Assembly: GCA_017507125.1 (NCBI GenBank)
Contig: JAFWBQ010000097.1
Location: 1 to 60,982, forward strand
DNA from: Lentisphaeria bacterium
GTDB taxonomy: Bacteria > Verrucomicrobiota > Lentisphaeria > Victivallales > Victivallaceae
Direction: 5' to 3'
Length of the DNA stretch: 60,982 bases
The notes beneath the pieces were generated by a model. It was given only the letters and a program-made list of their open reading frames with translations. It made no database searches and was not told where the DNA came from. A program made the translations under genes and the position numbers. Shown in pieces: positions 42,758 to 52,045 of the stretch (the first letter of the stretch is position 1; each line of letters opens with the position of its first letter).

Positions 42758-43882
42758 TTACTTCAGGATATATTTCTTAAAATCCACTTTTTCAGGAAGT
42801 TTTTTAAGGTTCTTGTGAGCGGGAACGACATCAGCGCCATTTCCTGAAGCAAGCACGACACCGCCCCGCTCCATAAACTCAAGGAACGCTTTTTGGAGGT
42901 ATGGACGCTGCACACTGACCTTGTAAAACCCCGGATTACCATGAGGCAGCACCAGATAATCAAGATGATGGAGGATCCCGTCACTGATTTCCCGGAGCAT
43001 AACATAATCAAGATCGATATCAGGATGCCGTTCCAGATCAAGCATGGCCCTGACAGGTTCGTGTCCCTGAATAGCGGAACTCAGAATACCGACCCGCCAG
43101 GGACGGGGATTCTTTTTGGGGAACACAGGAGTCATACGGACTCCGGTCACAGCATAAAAACATCCCAGCATCAGGGGGTGATTACTCTCCCAATACTCCG
43201 GATGGAAACTTGTGGCAATGATTTTTCCTTTTCCGTAGGTTCCGTAGATCACAGCAGGGGAATTAAAAAATTTCTTCTCAAATTCTGCTTTTTTGGCAAC
43301 AGCTGTTTTGAAAACGCCAAGAGTTTTTCCTTTGCCTCCCTTAGGAGCGGATTTAAGAGGAAAAACAAGAGGACCGCCGGAGTAACGCACCACATGGATC
43401 CCGGGTTTGACACCCATGATTTCACCACCCTCTTTTGAAATTTCCACCTCGATAAAAGCGGTGGGGCCGCCTGCGTTCCGGAAACGGTCATAAGGAAGCA
43501 GGTTCAGGCGTATCCCCGGCTGGCCCTGGACGACGTTATACATTCCGGCACAGGTCCCCACATAACCGCCGCCATTTTTCAGAAAGGTGTGGATTTTTTC
43601 CTCATGTTCAATTCCGATCGTTTTCACCTGCCGCCATGAGTTGCCCCCCGGCATCACAAGGACATCTATCTCTTTGAGTTTTCCGGCCCGGATATCTTCT
43701 GCCATGATGGTCACAAGCTCCGTCTGGGGGGAATGGGCGATCAGACTTGCCAGATGAAAAACGCCGTTTCCTTTGGATCCGAAGTCAACATAAAGGCCGA
43801 CTTTCACTTTTTTCGGAGCAGTTCCGGCGGCAAGGGCGCAGACAAATAACGCTGAAATGATAAGAACCAATAACTTTTTCAT
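42758..43882 (-). CDS. Exported BPL_N/GATase-like protein, copy 1
   Basis: 374 residues. Signal peptide about 1-20 (MKKLLVLIISALFVCALAAG). Residues 25-245 match the biotin-protein-ligase N-terminal (BPL_N) class I amidotransferase-like fold: KVGLYVDFGSKGNGVFHL, VLVMPGGNSWRQV, NGGGYVGTCAGMYNV with a nucleophile-elbow Cys, and ATSFHPEY with His and Glu. A second flavodoxin-like domain (about 255-374) begins RPWRVGILS and ends VDFKKYILK. The triad geometry is present but the activity is unknown. 65 bases after its tandem paralogue at 43948, cotranscribed. Confidence 0.8.
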   Translation of the reverse strand: MKKLLVLIISALFVCALAAGTAPKKVKVGLYVDFGSKGNGVFHLASLIAHSPQTELVTIMAEDIRAGKLKEIDVLVMPGGNSWRQVKTIGIEHEEKIHTFLKNGGGYVGTCAGMYNVVQGQPGIRLNLLPYDRFRNAGGPTAFIEVEISKEGGEIMGVKPGIHVVRYSGGPLVFPLKSAPKGGKGKTLGVFKTAVAKKAEFEKKFFNSPAVIYGTYGKGKIIATSFHPEYWESNHPLMLGCFYAVTGVRMTPVFPKKNPRPWRVGILSSAIQGHEPVRAMLDLERHPDIDLDYVMLREISDGILHHLDYLVLPHGNPGFYKVSVQRPYLQKAFLEFMERGGVVLASGNGADVVPAHKNLKKLPEKVDFKKYILK

Positions 43883-43947
43883 AATATACTTTCTTTCAGA
43901 ATGGTAAAACTTTCTATCTCAAACAGAAATGAGAAGTTTGAAGTTCT

Positions 43948-45102
43948 TTACTTGAGGATGTACTTTTTGAAATCCGCCTTTTCAGGAAGTTTCTTGAAGT
44001 TTTTGTGGCTGGGAACGACTTCGGCGGCATTGCCTGAAGCAAGGATCACACCGCCCCGTTCCATAAACTTCCTGAACTGTTCCTGGACAAAGGGTTTGCC
44101 AATATACCGGTGGAGCACTTTCCGGTTGCCGTGAAGCATCACCAGATAATCAAGATGTTTCATGATCCCCTTATTGAGTTCAGCCATCATAACATAATCC
44201 ACATCAATATCAGGATGTTTTTCCAGATCGAGCATCGTTCTGACAGGTGTGTGTCCTGTAAGACCTAAACTCAACACCCCGACACGCCAGGGACGGCTGT
44301 TCTTTTTGGGGAATACAGGGGTCATCCTGACACCCTTGACGGCGTAGAAACATCCCAGCATCATATCGTGAGCATCGACAGTATATTCGGGATGGAAACT
44401 TGTGGCAACAACCTTGCCCTTGCCGAAAGTTCCATAGACACATGCCACGCTGCCCATGAATTTGCCCACATGGTGCGGCCTCTTGCAGACAGCATCCTTG
44501 AAGGTGGCAAGAGCAATGCCTTTTCCTTCGCATTTTGCATCTTTCAGGGCATAAGCCACAGGACCGCCGGAATAGCGGACATTGCGGAGTCCGGGCTTGA
44601 TCCCCAGGATCTTTGCCCCTTCCGGAGTGATATCAACAGTGACATAAGAGGTGGAACCGCCTGCTCCGCCATGACGGCTGAAAGGAAGCAGTTTCAAGCG
44701 CTTGGGGATCTGAAGCACATTGAACATACCGGCACAGGTTCCGACATAACCGCCCCCATTCCTCAAAAAGTCACGGATCTTGTCGTGATGCTCCAGGCCG
44801 ATGGTCATACACTGGGTCGTGGAACCGCCTCCGGGCATAACAAGGATATCGATCCCTTTGAGTTTTCCGGCGCGGATATCACTTGCAAGCAGCGTCACAA
44901 GTTCCGTCTGAGGGGAGTGTTCAATGAGACTTGCCAGATGAAAAAGGCCATTGCCGCTGGCGCCGGAGTCAACATACAATCCCACACGCACTTTCTTTTC
45001 TTGAGGAGCCGGCACACCTTCTGCACCGCCCTGTGCAGCACAGGAACAGAACACTATGCTGCATAAAGCTGCTGCCATCAGACGCACAATCAATGTTTTC
45101 AT
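43948..45102 (-). CDS. Exported BPL_N/GATase-like protein, copy 2 (possible lipoprotein)
   Basis: 384 residues. ATG at 45102 is preferred over GTG at 45105, with AAGGA eight bases upstream. The N-terminus MKTLIVRLMAAALCSIVFCSC suggests a signal peptide and possibly a lipobox-like FCSC, though not a perfect one. The BPL_N domain shows VGLYVDSGASGNGLFHL, VMPGGGSTTQCM, GGGYVGTCAGMFNVL and VATSFHPEY; the second domain RPWRVGVLSLGLTGH ends ADFKKYILK, as in copy 1. Likely surface-anchored or periplasmic. First of the tandem pair, behind a TTGAAA-17-TATATT promoter. Confidence 0.8.
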   Translation of the reverse strand: MKTLIVRLMAAALCSIVFCSCAAQGGAEGVPAPQEKKVRVGLYVDSGASGNGLFHLASLIEHSPQTELVTLLASDIRAGKLKGIDILVMPGGGSTTQCMTIGLEHHDKIRDFLRNGGGYVGTCAGMFNVLQIPKRLKLLPFSRHGGAGGSTSYVTVDITPEGAKILGIKPGLRNVRYSGGPVAYALKDAKCEGKGIALATFKDAVCKRPHHVGKFMGSVACVYGTFGKGKVVATSFHPEYTVDAHDMMLGCFYAVKGVRMTPVFPKKNSRPWRVGVLSLGLTGHTPVRTMLDLEKHPDIDVDYVMMAELNKGIMKHLDYLVMLHGNRKVLHRYIGKPFVQEQFRKFMERGGVILASGNAAEVVPSHKNFKKLPEKADFKKYILK

Positions 45103-45157
45103 CACACTTTTCCTTCTTTTTTAAGTTTCAACTTGATTGATACTATTCCCTGTTTGT

Positions 45158-45186
45158 AATATACCATCAGTAATTCAATTTTTCAA
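45158..45186 (-). promoter_or_regulatory. Promoter of the tandem BPL_N operon
   Basis: Minus strand TTGAAA (45186-45181), 17-bp spacer, TATATT (45163-45158), 56 bases before the start codon. Confidence 0.7.
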
Positions 45187-45421
45187 GGGAGGACGTTCCC
45201 CGAGCCTGACCGCTTTTCCAAATGCTTTCAAGTTTATTCCGACAGATAAAAATGGCAGTGATAAATATTCAGCTCATCTTTTCCGGAACCCCGTTCCTGC
45301 CATTCAAGAAATAAATCTTTGCAGTGCTGGATGCGGAGACACCATTTTCAAAGTAAACACAGGCAATTGACCGGTCACATTGAGCTGTACCGGCAAAATC
45401 CTGCTTCTGCCTGAAAATAAC
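45187..45421. other. Intergenic stretch without recognised content
   Basis: 235 bases between the BPL_N promoter and the next terminator. Short open frames on both strands have no ribosome site or recognisable product. A short inverted repeat CCGGT/ACCGG occurs near 45370-45392. I see no gene. Confidence 0.4.
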
Positions 45422-45464
45422 AAAAAGGGGTGTTGCTTGACCATCGTAAGGTTTTGCAACACCC
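45422..45464 (-). terminator. Terminator of the minus-strand Gfo/Idh gene
   Basis: GGGTGTTGC (45428-45436) pairs with GCAACACCC (45456-45464), 9 bp, followed on the minus strand by five T (45426-45422). Confidence 0.85.
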
Positions 45465-45502
45465 TTTCAAAGTGCAATGGGAATCCGCCATCGCACCATT
45501 TA

Positions 45503-46684
45503 TCAGCGGATGAAGATCGCCGGAAAAAAGCGTTCAACAGGGACCGGAAGAGTCTGGCGGCTCTCAATGGAGCGGATTGCCAGCTGGGCAAGATAAGTGG
45601 ATTGGAATCCTGCCAGCTCGTCACAGGGAGAGGGTTTGTCGTTGAGAATGGCGTCAATGAATGCCTTCCACATATTCAGATGCCCCTTGTCCACTTCAAA
45701 TGGCTTGGCATTTTCCATCTCTTTGGCATTGCCGCAATCGCCGTTGAACCGTTCATTATACTTGGCGATATAAGCGTTGAATCCCTCTTCTTTGATGTTG
45801 CCTTCATAGTGTTTCATGGGGAAATATTCGCTCTTTGCGCCGGGGACGCCGTAGGTGTTGTTTTCCACAAAAAACTCGCTGCGGAAAAACGCATTGCCGG
45901 CAGTGACTTCAAAGAGTTCCTTGGGATAATCAAAGGTTCCGGAACAGCTGAAGGTCAAGGTCATATCATCGCCGTTGCTGAACTTCAGATTGATCCCGTG
46001 GGAAAGACGGCTGGAACCCCATGCGGTGATTTCAACGGGAACCGCAGGAGCAAAGAACCAGCATGCCACATCCAGCCAGTGGACGCTTTCGCCGATGATC
46101 TCACCTCCGCCGATAAGGGGGTCCACATGCTGCAGACCGTAAGAGCTGCTCTCATCCTGAATGCGGATGATCATGTGTTTGTACTCCTCTTCGGGGAGCG
46201 GCTCCCGGAGCGTCTCAATGTAGCGCCAGGGAGAATGCTTCGGATCAGCAAGGTGTGCGGCAACACTCTTTTTGAGAGCCTGAAGCGCAGGAGACATGCG
46301 GCGGTTCAGATCAACGCAGAGTTTGACACCGTGTTTTTTGACAGCTTTCATAATGCGCCATGCTTCTTCATCATGCATTGCCATAGGTTTTTCGCAGAAA
46401 ATGTGTTTCCCGGCGGCGGCAGCACATTCAATGACAGGCAGATGGATCTCATGAGAAGTGGCGATCTTGATAAGATCCACTTCAGGATCGGCGCAAATCT
46501 CCTTGTAATCAGAAGTGACTTTTTCAGCGCCGAACTTCTTCTGCATTTCCTTTGCCCGTTCAAGATCAAGGTCGCAGATCCACTTGAGAGCAACTTCTTC
46601 AAGAGAGCTTATATTGGGAAGATCCTGACATTCAGCAAATTTTCCACACCCGATCTGTGCAACCACGAGTTTTCCATTTTTCAT
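45503..46684 (-). CDS. Gfo/Idh/MocA-family oxidoreductase
   Basis: 393 residues. The Rossmann motif IGCGKFAECQDLP lies near residue 10, the EKPMA block near 95 (FCEKPMAMHDEEAW), and the conserved Lys/His dehydrogenase region is around GGEIIGESVHWLDVACW near 195. Cytoplasmic NAD(P)-dependent oxidoreductase, probably acting on a sugar or sugar acid. RBS GGAGAAAAC. Single gene with its own promoter and terminator, divergent from another Gfo/Idh gene at 46930, so the pair may be co-regulated from the shared region. Confidence 0.92.
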   Translation of the reverse strand: MKNGKLVVAQIGCGKFAECQDLPNISSLEEVALKWICDLDLERAKEMQKKFGAEKVTSDYKEICADPEVDLIKIATSHEIHLPVIECAAAAGKHIFCEKPMAMHDEEAWRIMKAVKKHGVKLCVDLNRRMSPALQALKKSVAAHLADPKHSPWRYIETLREPLPEEEYKHMIIRIQDESSSYGLQHVDPLIGGGEIIGESVHWLDVACWFFAPAVPVEITAWGSSRLSHGINLKFSNGDDMTLTFSCSGTFDYPKELFEVTAGNAFFRSEFFVENNTYGVPGAKSEYFPMKHYEGNIKEEGFNAYIAKYNERFNGDCGNAKEMENAKPFEVDKGHLNMWKAFIDAILNDKPSPCDELAGFQSTYLAQLAIRSIESRQTLPVPVERFFPAIFIR

Positions 46685-46735
46685 ACAGTGTTTTCTCCGA
46701 AAAAAATTTTAGAATTGCAGTATAATATACCTTGC

Positions 46736-46764
46736 CTTATAAAAATTTAAAGTCTGAATGTCAA
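46736..46764 (-). promoter_or_regulatory. Promoter of the minus-strand Gfo/Idh gene
   Basis: Minus strand TTGACA (46764-46759), 17-bp spacer, TATAAG (46741-46736), about 50 bases before the start. Confidence 0.6.
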
Positions 46765-46837
46765 CAATTTATTTTTTTTGTTAAATAAAATCCGCAAATT
46801 GCCAAAAAAATACCTGTACTTAATTTTCAAAGTTCCC

Positions 46838-46865
46838 TTGAATTATTGAAATGGGGTGTTATATT
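46838..46865 (+). promoter_or_regulatory. Promoter of the plus-strand Gfo/Idh gene
   Basis: TTGAAT (46838-46843), 16-bp spacer, TATATT (46860-46865), 64 bases before the start; divergent from the preceding promoter. Confidence 0.6.
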
Positions 46866-46929
46866 ATGTTTGTAAGGGGAGTTTACAAAGAGAAAAAATT
46901 TCCTCGAAAAACGTATAAGGAAAAACACT

Positions 46930-48150
46930 ATGGCAAGGATAGCTCTCGTCGGCGCCAGCAGCCGTGTGACCGCCTTTCTGCATGTTCTGCGGAACGATGT
47001 CTACAAAGGTGTTCACGAAGTTGTGGCGATGTTTGATATCGATCCCGGAAAAATGAAGGGATTCTGTGCAAAATACAATCTTGATGTTCCGTGTTTCACA
47101 GATTTCAACGAAATGTGCGACACTATCAAACCCGACATGGTCATCGTCACAACTGTGGATGCGACCCACGCCCAGTATGTCATCGGCGCCATGGACCGCA
47201 AGATCTCTGTTGTTTCAGAAAAACCCCTCTGCATCAATGCGGAACAGTGCAAACAGATCCGGGATGCCAAGTCCCGCCATCCTGAAGTTTTCGCCGTTAC
47301 CAGCCACAACGCCCGTTACGGCCCTCTGACCCTCAAAGTCAAAGAGATGATCGACTCAGGCGTCATCGGCAAAGTGCTGCGTATGGAGTACACTGAGATG
47401 CTTGACAGAAAACACGGTACCAGCTATTTCCGCCGCTGGAACAGCCGCCGTTCCTGTTCCAACGGTCTGGAGCTCCACAAAAGCTGCCACCACTTTGACA
47501 AGATGAACTTTCTTTTGGATTCCAGAGCTCTTGAAATCACCGGCATGGGGGATCTGACCTATCATGGCAGCAAAAATCCTCACAAATATCAGGGAGTCCG
47601 CTGCCACGAGTGCGAACACAAGGATGTGTGTCCTGACTTTTTCGCCTACGACAAGGAACTTTTCACCTCTGACGCCATCTACACGCCCGATCTTTGCATC
47701 TGGTCACCTGATATTGACATTGAGGATAACTATGCCGCCGTCATCAAGTTTGAATGCGGCGTTCTCTGCTCCTACTCCGTCTGCGCCCACTCCCAGTACG
47801 AGGGCGAAGTCATCGTTATCGAAGGCGAAACCGGACGCATTGAAGCTAAAAATGTTTACTTCAGAGATATCAACGATCAGAGCAACACCCACGATACCAA
47901 TATCATCACCAACCAGACCCTGACTCTGTGCCGCTACGGCAAGGGTGAACCCGAAACCATTGAGATTCCCCGGGGCGAAGGGGGGCACGGCGGTGCCGAT
48001 CTTGGTATCTTCGGCAAGATCTTTGCCACGCCTCCTGATCCCAACATCCCCACTCTGGAAGATGGTATCCAGGCGGTGCTCATGGGCGCCGCTCTCGTCG
48101 AAAGCATCAAAAAGGGCGGCTGTGCCGTCAAAGTTCAGGAGATGATCTGA
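46930..48150 (+). CDS. Gfo/Idh/MocA-family oxidoreductase with Cys-rich insert
   Basis: 406 residues. Rossmann start MARIALVGASSRVTAFL, SEKPLCINAEQC near residue 98, and a C-terminal catalytic-domain stretch with SNGLELHKSCHHFDKMNFLL. The segment CHECEHKDVCPDFF near residue 225 holds three cysteines in CxxC-x~5-C and is uncommon in the family; it could bind a metal or be structural. AAGGA nine bases before the ATG. Followed by a strong terminator, so monocistronic. Substrate unknown. Confidence 0.88.
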   Translation: MARIALVGASSRVTAFLHVLRNDVYKGVHEVVAMFDIDPGKMKGFCAKYNLDVPCFTDFNEMCDTIKPDMVIVTTVDATHAQYVIGAMDRKISVVSEKPLCINAEQCKQIRDAKSRHPEVFAVTSHNARYGPLTLKVKEMIDSGVIGKVLRMEYTEMLDRKHGTSYFRRWNSRRSCSNGLELHKSCHHFDKMNFLLDSRALEITGMGDLTYHGSKNPHKYQGVRCHECEHKDVCPDFFAYDKELFTSDAIYTPDLCIWSPDIDIEDNYAAVIKFECGVLCSYSVCAHSQYEGEVIVIEGETGRIEAKNVYFRDINDQSNTHDTNIITNQTLTLCRYGKGEPETIEIPRGEGGHGGADLGIFGKIFATPPDPNIPTLEDGIQAVLMGAALVESIKKGGCAVKVQEMI

Positions 48151-48171
48151 CAGAACATTTTTTGTCTGCAG

Positions 48172-48207
48172 GTGCGTTCCCCAAAACAGAAGGGAACGCA
48201 CTTTTTT
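48172..48207 (+). terminator. Strong terminator after the Gfo/Idh gene
   Basis: GTGCGTTCCC (48172-48181) pairs with GGGAACGCAC (48192-48201), 10 bp, followed by six T (48202-48207). Confidence 0.92.
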
Positions 48208-48208
48208 C

Positions 48209-48237
48209 TTGCTTTTTCCGCCTTGAGAGTGTATATT
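48209..48237 (+). promoter_or_regulatory. Promoter of the prepilin-DUF4838 unit
   Basis: TTGCTT (48209-48214), 17-bp spacer, TATATT (48232-48237), beginning one base after the terminator T run. Confidence 0.6.
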
Positions 48238-48282
48238 TTGCAAGTGACATTTCACCAAAACAAAAAGGAGACTACATACAGT

Positions 48283-49110
48283 ATGAAAAAAATTCATCCA
48301 CGCTCAGCTTTCACGCTGATCGAACTCCTTGTCGTCATTGCCATTATAGCCATCCTTGCCGCCATGCTGCTTCCGGCACTGCAAAAGGCACGGGAACGGG
48401 GAAGACAATCAACTTGTGTCAACAATATGAACACCCTTGGAAAAGCCAGTGCGTTCTATCTCGATGACAACAGAGGCATGGTCCCCTTCCTTTATAATAC
48501 GACGGCGTGGGGGACATGCAGCCGGGTGTGGTATCTTCCCAACGCCCTCCCCGGTCCCACAAAAGATGCAAAATGCGGAATGCTCGCCCCCTACATGGGC
48601 GTCACCGGTACCGATGCGTATCAGCTGGGGTACAGTTTAGGCGGTTTCAGCAAAAAGGACGGCGCCCATGTCGCCAATCCTTTCATGTGTCCCACCCGCA
48701 GCGGTGTCATGCGTGAGATCATTGCCCGCAATCCCTCCATCGGGACCTCCTACGGCGGATACTGCCGGAGCAACAATACCGACAATATTGCCCGTTATAC
48801 CCGCCCCTCACGGACGGTCAATGCAGGGGAATCCGCCATGGATGAAAAAACGCACCTTGTGGGACCGAGTACAGGGGATTTCCCTGTATTCCCTCACGAC
48901 AACCCCAATCCGGCAGAAAATGAGACAAGGATCTACGGCGGAAAGATCACCACAGGTGCGGGAAAATCCTCCTTCCTCTTTTTTGACGGTCACGTAAAAA
49001 TGATCCAGCGCAACCAAGTGCCTGCGAGTGACAGGACTCCTTCCGGCTGGTGGGGGGCGGGATACTGCTCCTTCTGGATGGGAGTCAATTTTAAGAATGA
49101 AGACTTTTAA
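48283..49110 (+). CDS. Prepilin-type N-terminal methylation domain protein (type II secretion pseudopilin-like)
   Basis: 275 residues. The N-terminus [18 protein letters not shown] has the prepilin peptidase site before Phe-Thr and the +5 Glu, then [20 protein letters not shown] completes the hydrophobic helix. The C-terminal part has [16 protein letters not shown], the H-x9-DG-type signature frequent in Lentisphaerota and Planctomycetota. ATG at 48283 is 12 bases after AAAGGAG. Likely displayed on the outer face via type II secretion/pilus-like machinery encoded elsewhere. 33 bases before a secreted DUF4838 gene, so coexpressed. Confidence 0.93.
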   Translation: MKKIHPRSAFTLIELLVVIAIIAILAAMLLPALQKARERGRQSTCVNNMNTLGKASAFYLDDNRGMVPFLYNTTAWGTCSRVWYLPNALPGPTKDAKCGMLAPYMGVTGTDAYQLGYSLGGFSKKDGAHVANPFMCPTRSGVMREIIARNPSIGTSYGGYCRSNNTDNIARYTRPSRTVNAGESAMDEKTHLVGPSTGDFPVFPHDNPNPAENETRIYGGKITTGAGKSSFLFFDGHVKMIQRNQVPASDRTPSGWWGAGYCSFWMGVNFKNEDF

Positions 49111-49143
49111 GGTCATTTTTCCAAAAACAAAAGGAGAAAAAAA

Positions 49144-52038
49144 ATGAAAAAATTTATCGCTTTTCTGCTCTTTGCAGCTGTGGCATCAGCTTTTGCAGCA
49201 GAAAAAATCGCCGTGGATTTCAAGTCCCACATGAAATGGCTCAAAGGAGTCCAGAGATCTGAGGATGTCTTTGTCACCCAAGCCCCAGCTCTGGCAGTGG
49301 ACGGCAGAGAGGTCAAAGGTAAAAAGCATACTGTTGCCGGGAAGCACTTTTACATCTTCGGCAACAATGCCCGTGCCCTCGCCGGAAAGAATTTGATCCT
49401 CCGTGCCAAAATCAAACGTATCAGCGGTATTGCTCCTTTGAGCATAGGCTACCGTGTTTTCGGCAACGGCAACAAATTTATGAGCGGGCGCAGTATTTCC
49501 ACCAAAGCCGAACGGAAGGGAGAGTGGGAAAATCTTGAAATGAGCTTCCAGGTGCCTCCCCTTTCCGGCATTGAAAATGTGAATGTGGGCTTTACGCTCC
49601 GTCAGGAAACAGCTGAAAACAACCGGATCATCGTTGACGATGTGAAGATTTACTTCGCCGAAAACTCCGGGTTGGAAAATATCCCCGGTGCCGGACTCGG
49701 CATGGCGGCACTGCTGCTGAACAAGGGAAAACTGGAACTGATCAAAAACGGTGTTCCCCAGTTCAAGATCGTGATCCCGGTCAAAGCCGACGCCATCGCC
49801 CGTTATGCCGCAGAAGAGATCCGGAACCATGTCAAATTGATGACCGATAAAAATGTTCCCATCACGACCGACAATTCCTGCAAAGAGACCGCGATCTGGA
49901 TCGGCGATACCGCCCTTGCACAGAAATACGGCGTCACCCCCCAAATGATCCCTCAGGAAAACTGGGTCATCGCCCGGGTGGGCAACGCTATCATTCTTTC
50001 AGGGGGCGACAAGCCCAATGTTACCAGAGGCAACATTCTTTCCCGTGCCACCATTGCCTTGGGCACTCTCAGCGCAACCTACGAATTTATGGAGCGTGTC
50101 CTGGGATGCCGCTGGTACTGGCCCGGAAAACTGGGGACTGTTGTTTCCACAGAAAAAAATATTTCCATTGACAATCTCTACAAAACAGGCGCTCCCCAGT
50201 TTGACTGCCGGGCTCTTTTCTATGACATCAGCAAAGATCCCGACATTCCTCCCCACGCAGTTGTCACCTGGCAGCGCCGCAACCGTCTCGGCGGATCTGC
50301 GCCCGACCCCATCGCCATGCACTCCTTCAGAGACTGGCTGGAAAAATTCGGCAAAACTCATCCTGAATATTTCGCCCTTCAGCCCGACGGCAAGCGGAAA
50401 CTCAACACGGAATCAGGTATCCACCTCTGTATGACCAATCCTGATGTCATCCGTGAGGCGGGCAAGTGGGCTGTGGAATACTTCAAAAAACACCCCAACG
50501 CCAAATTTGTCAGCATCATGCCAGGGGACAGCAACGACCTGAAATACTGCCGCTGCCCCAACTGCTCAAAAATGGTCTCCGAAGAAAAAGGCCGCTCCGG
50601 GATCCACTCCAACGCCGTCTGGAAATTTGTCAATCAGGTGGCTGCTGTGGTGGCTGAAAAGTGTCCCGGAAAATTCGTCAAATGCTGTGCCTATGCCGAC
50701 TATCTGCGCCGTCCCGACTTTGCATTGCTGCCCAATGTTGCAGTGACTCTCTGCTTCGGCCCCGTCCCCCGTGCCAATATCGACTACAAAAAAGCGTGGC
50801 GTGAACTCATTGATGAATGGCGCGTCACCGGCGCAAAGCTCTATGTCTGGGAATACTGGAACAGCTCCCGCTACGGCAGAGGCTATTACGGCGCCCCCGC
50901 TCTCTTTCCCCGCCAGCTGAAAGAGATCTATCTTCTTGACAGTTCCCATGTGGCAGGCCGGGTCATTGAGCTTTCGGACATCAACGCCGACGGCGTGGGG
51001 GTCCAGAGCTGGGCGGACTGGATGTATGACAGTGTCAACCTCTATATGGCGATGCGCCTTATGTGGGACAGAGATGTGGATGTGGACGCTGAACTCAAGA
51101 AATTCCACAAAGATTTCTACGGTCCCGCCGCAGCTGCCATGGAGGAGTTCAACAACGCTCTTGAAATCGCCTGGTACAATGGTCAGCACACCGTTAAAGG
51201 CAAAAACATCTGGGATTGGGAGGTCTGCTGGACCAAAGTCTATCCCCCCAAATTCGTTGACCGCATGATGGGACTGCTCCGCAAGGCAGTCAAAGATGCC
51301 GCAGGTAAAGAGCCCTATTACTCCAGAGCGAAAAAGACTCTTGACTGCTACCAATACTTTGAACGCAACAGCAAGATGTTCCGCGGAGTTCAGGTCAAAA
51401 AAGCTCAGAATATTGACGTTCCCAGAGGCGCCGCCCCCCAAATCGACGGCGTTGTCAACGATGCTGAGTGGAAAAATGCCGCTGTTATCAGCAACTTCTG
51501 CGACAGCTACAATGTCTATCAGGTCAAATCCAAAACCACCATCAAATTCCGTCATGACGGCAAATATCTCTATGCGGCGGTGATCGCCGACATTCCCGCT
51601 GCCAACGCCAATGTTACCAAACTCCCTGAAAAGACGGGCAAGCGTGATGCTTTCCTGTGGGACTATGAAAGTGTCGAATTCTTTTTCGGCGGCAAAGACG
51701 ATCAGAGCTACCAGTTCATACTGGCGCCTGACAACGCCCTTTTCGATGCGACCTGGGGCGGAAAGCGCAATTTGAACAGTGCTATGAAATGGAACAGCGC
51801 CAATGTGAAGTTTGCCACCACCTTTTCAAAAGAACGCTGGTGCGGCGAGATCGCCATTCCCCTTGCGGATCTGAAATTTGCCGCTCCTGTGGCAAAAAAC
51901 ACATTCCGTTCCAACTTTGCAAGGAACCACCGTTACAGTGATTTGCAAAAAGCAAGGCGCTGGGAGCAGTCCATGTGGCTCCCCACCTTCGGCAGTTTTC
52001 ACAATATGGATCGTTACGGAACGCTCGTTCTCAAATGA
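49144..52038 (+). CDS. Secreted DUF4838/GH67N-type protein with CBM9-like domain, copy 3
   Basis: 964 residues, longer than copies 1 and 2. Signal peptide about 1-19 (MKKFIAFLLFAAVASAFAA). Residues 25-185 look like a carbohydrate-binding sandwich ending IIVDDVKIYFAE. Residues 195-350 match the GH67 N-terminal region (IVIPVKADAIARYAAEEIRN, AIWIGDTALAQKYGV). The DUF4838 core has CMTNPDVIRE, MPGDSNDLKYCRCPNCSK near 468 and WADWMYDSVN. Residues about 755-964 form a CBM9-like domain (APQIDGVVNDAEWKNA). More diverged than copies 1 and 2. AAGGAG precedes the ATG; a terminator follows. Confidence 0.85.
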   Translation: MKKFIAFLLFAAVASAFAAEKIAVDFKSHMKWLKGVQRSEDVFVTQAPALAVDGREVKGKKHTVAGKHFYIFGNNARALAGKNLILRAKIKRISGIAPLSIGYRVFGNGNKFMSGRSISTKAERKGEWENLEMSFQVPPLSGIENVNVGFTLRQETAENNRIIVDDVKIYFAENSGLENIPGAGLGMAALLLNKGKLELIKNGVPQFKIVIPVKADAIARYAAEEIRNHVKLMTDKNVPITTDNSCKETAIWIGDTALAQKYGVTPQMIPQENWVIARVGNAIILSGGDKPNVTRGNILSRATIALGTLSATYEFMERVLGCRWYWPGKLGTVVSTEKNISIDNLYKTGAPQFDCRALFYDISKDPDIPPHAVVTWQRRNRLGGSAPDPIAMHSFRDWLEKFGKTHPEYFALQPDGKRKLNTESGIHLCMTNPDVIREAGKWAVEYFKKHPNAKFVSIMPGDSNDLKYCRCPNCSKMVSEEKGRSGIHSNAVWKFVNQVAAVVAEKCPGKFVKCCAYADYLRRPDFALLPNVAVTLCFGPVPRANIDYKKAWRELIDEWRVTGAKLYVWEYWNSSRYGRGYYGAPALFPRQLKEIYLLDSSHVAGRVIELSDINADGVGVQSWADWMYDSVNLYMAMRLMWDRDVDVDAELKKFHKDFYGPAAAAMEEFNNALEIAWYNGQHTVKGKNIWDWEVCWTKVYPPKFVDRMMGLLRKAVKDAAGKEPYYSRAKKTLDCYQYFERNSKMFRGVQVKKAQNIDVPRGAAPQIDGVVNDAEWKNAAVISNFCDSYNVYQVKSKTTIKFRHDGKYLYAAVIADIPAANANVTKLPEKTGKRDAFLWDYESVEFFFGGKDDQSYQFILAPDNALFDATWGGKRNLNSAMKWNSANVKFATTFSKERWCGEIAIPLADLKFAAPVAKNTFRSNFARNHRYSDLQKARRWEQSMWLPTFGSFHNMDRYGTLVLK

Positions 52039-52045
52039 TTCGGGG

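Noticed and set aside
45187..45421. Possible pseudogene fragment between the BPL_N operon and the Gfo/Idh gene
   Set aside because: Short frames on either strand match nothing I recognise and lack start signals, so no gene is called.
45380..46750. A 456-residue open frame on the plus strand opposite a Gfo/Idh gene
   Set aside because: The minus-strand oxidoreductase has all family motifs, a promoter and a terminator; this frame has none.
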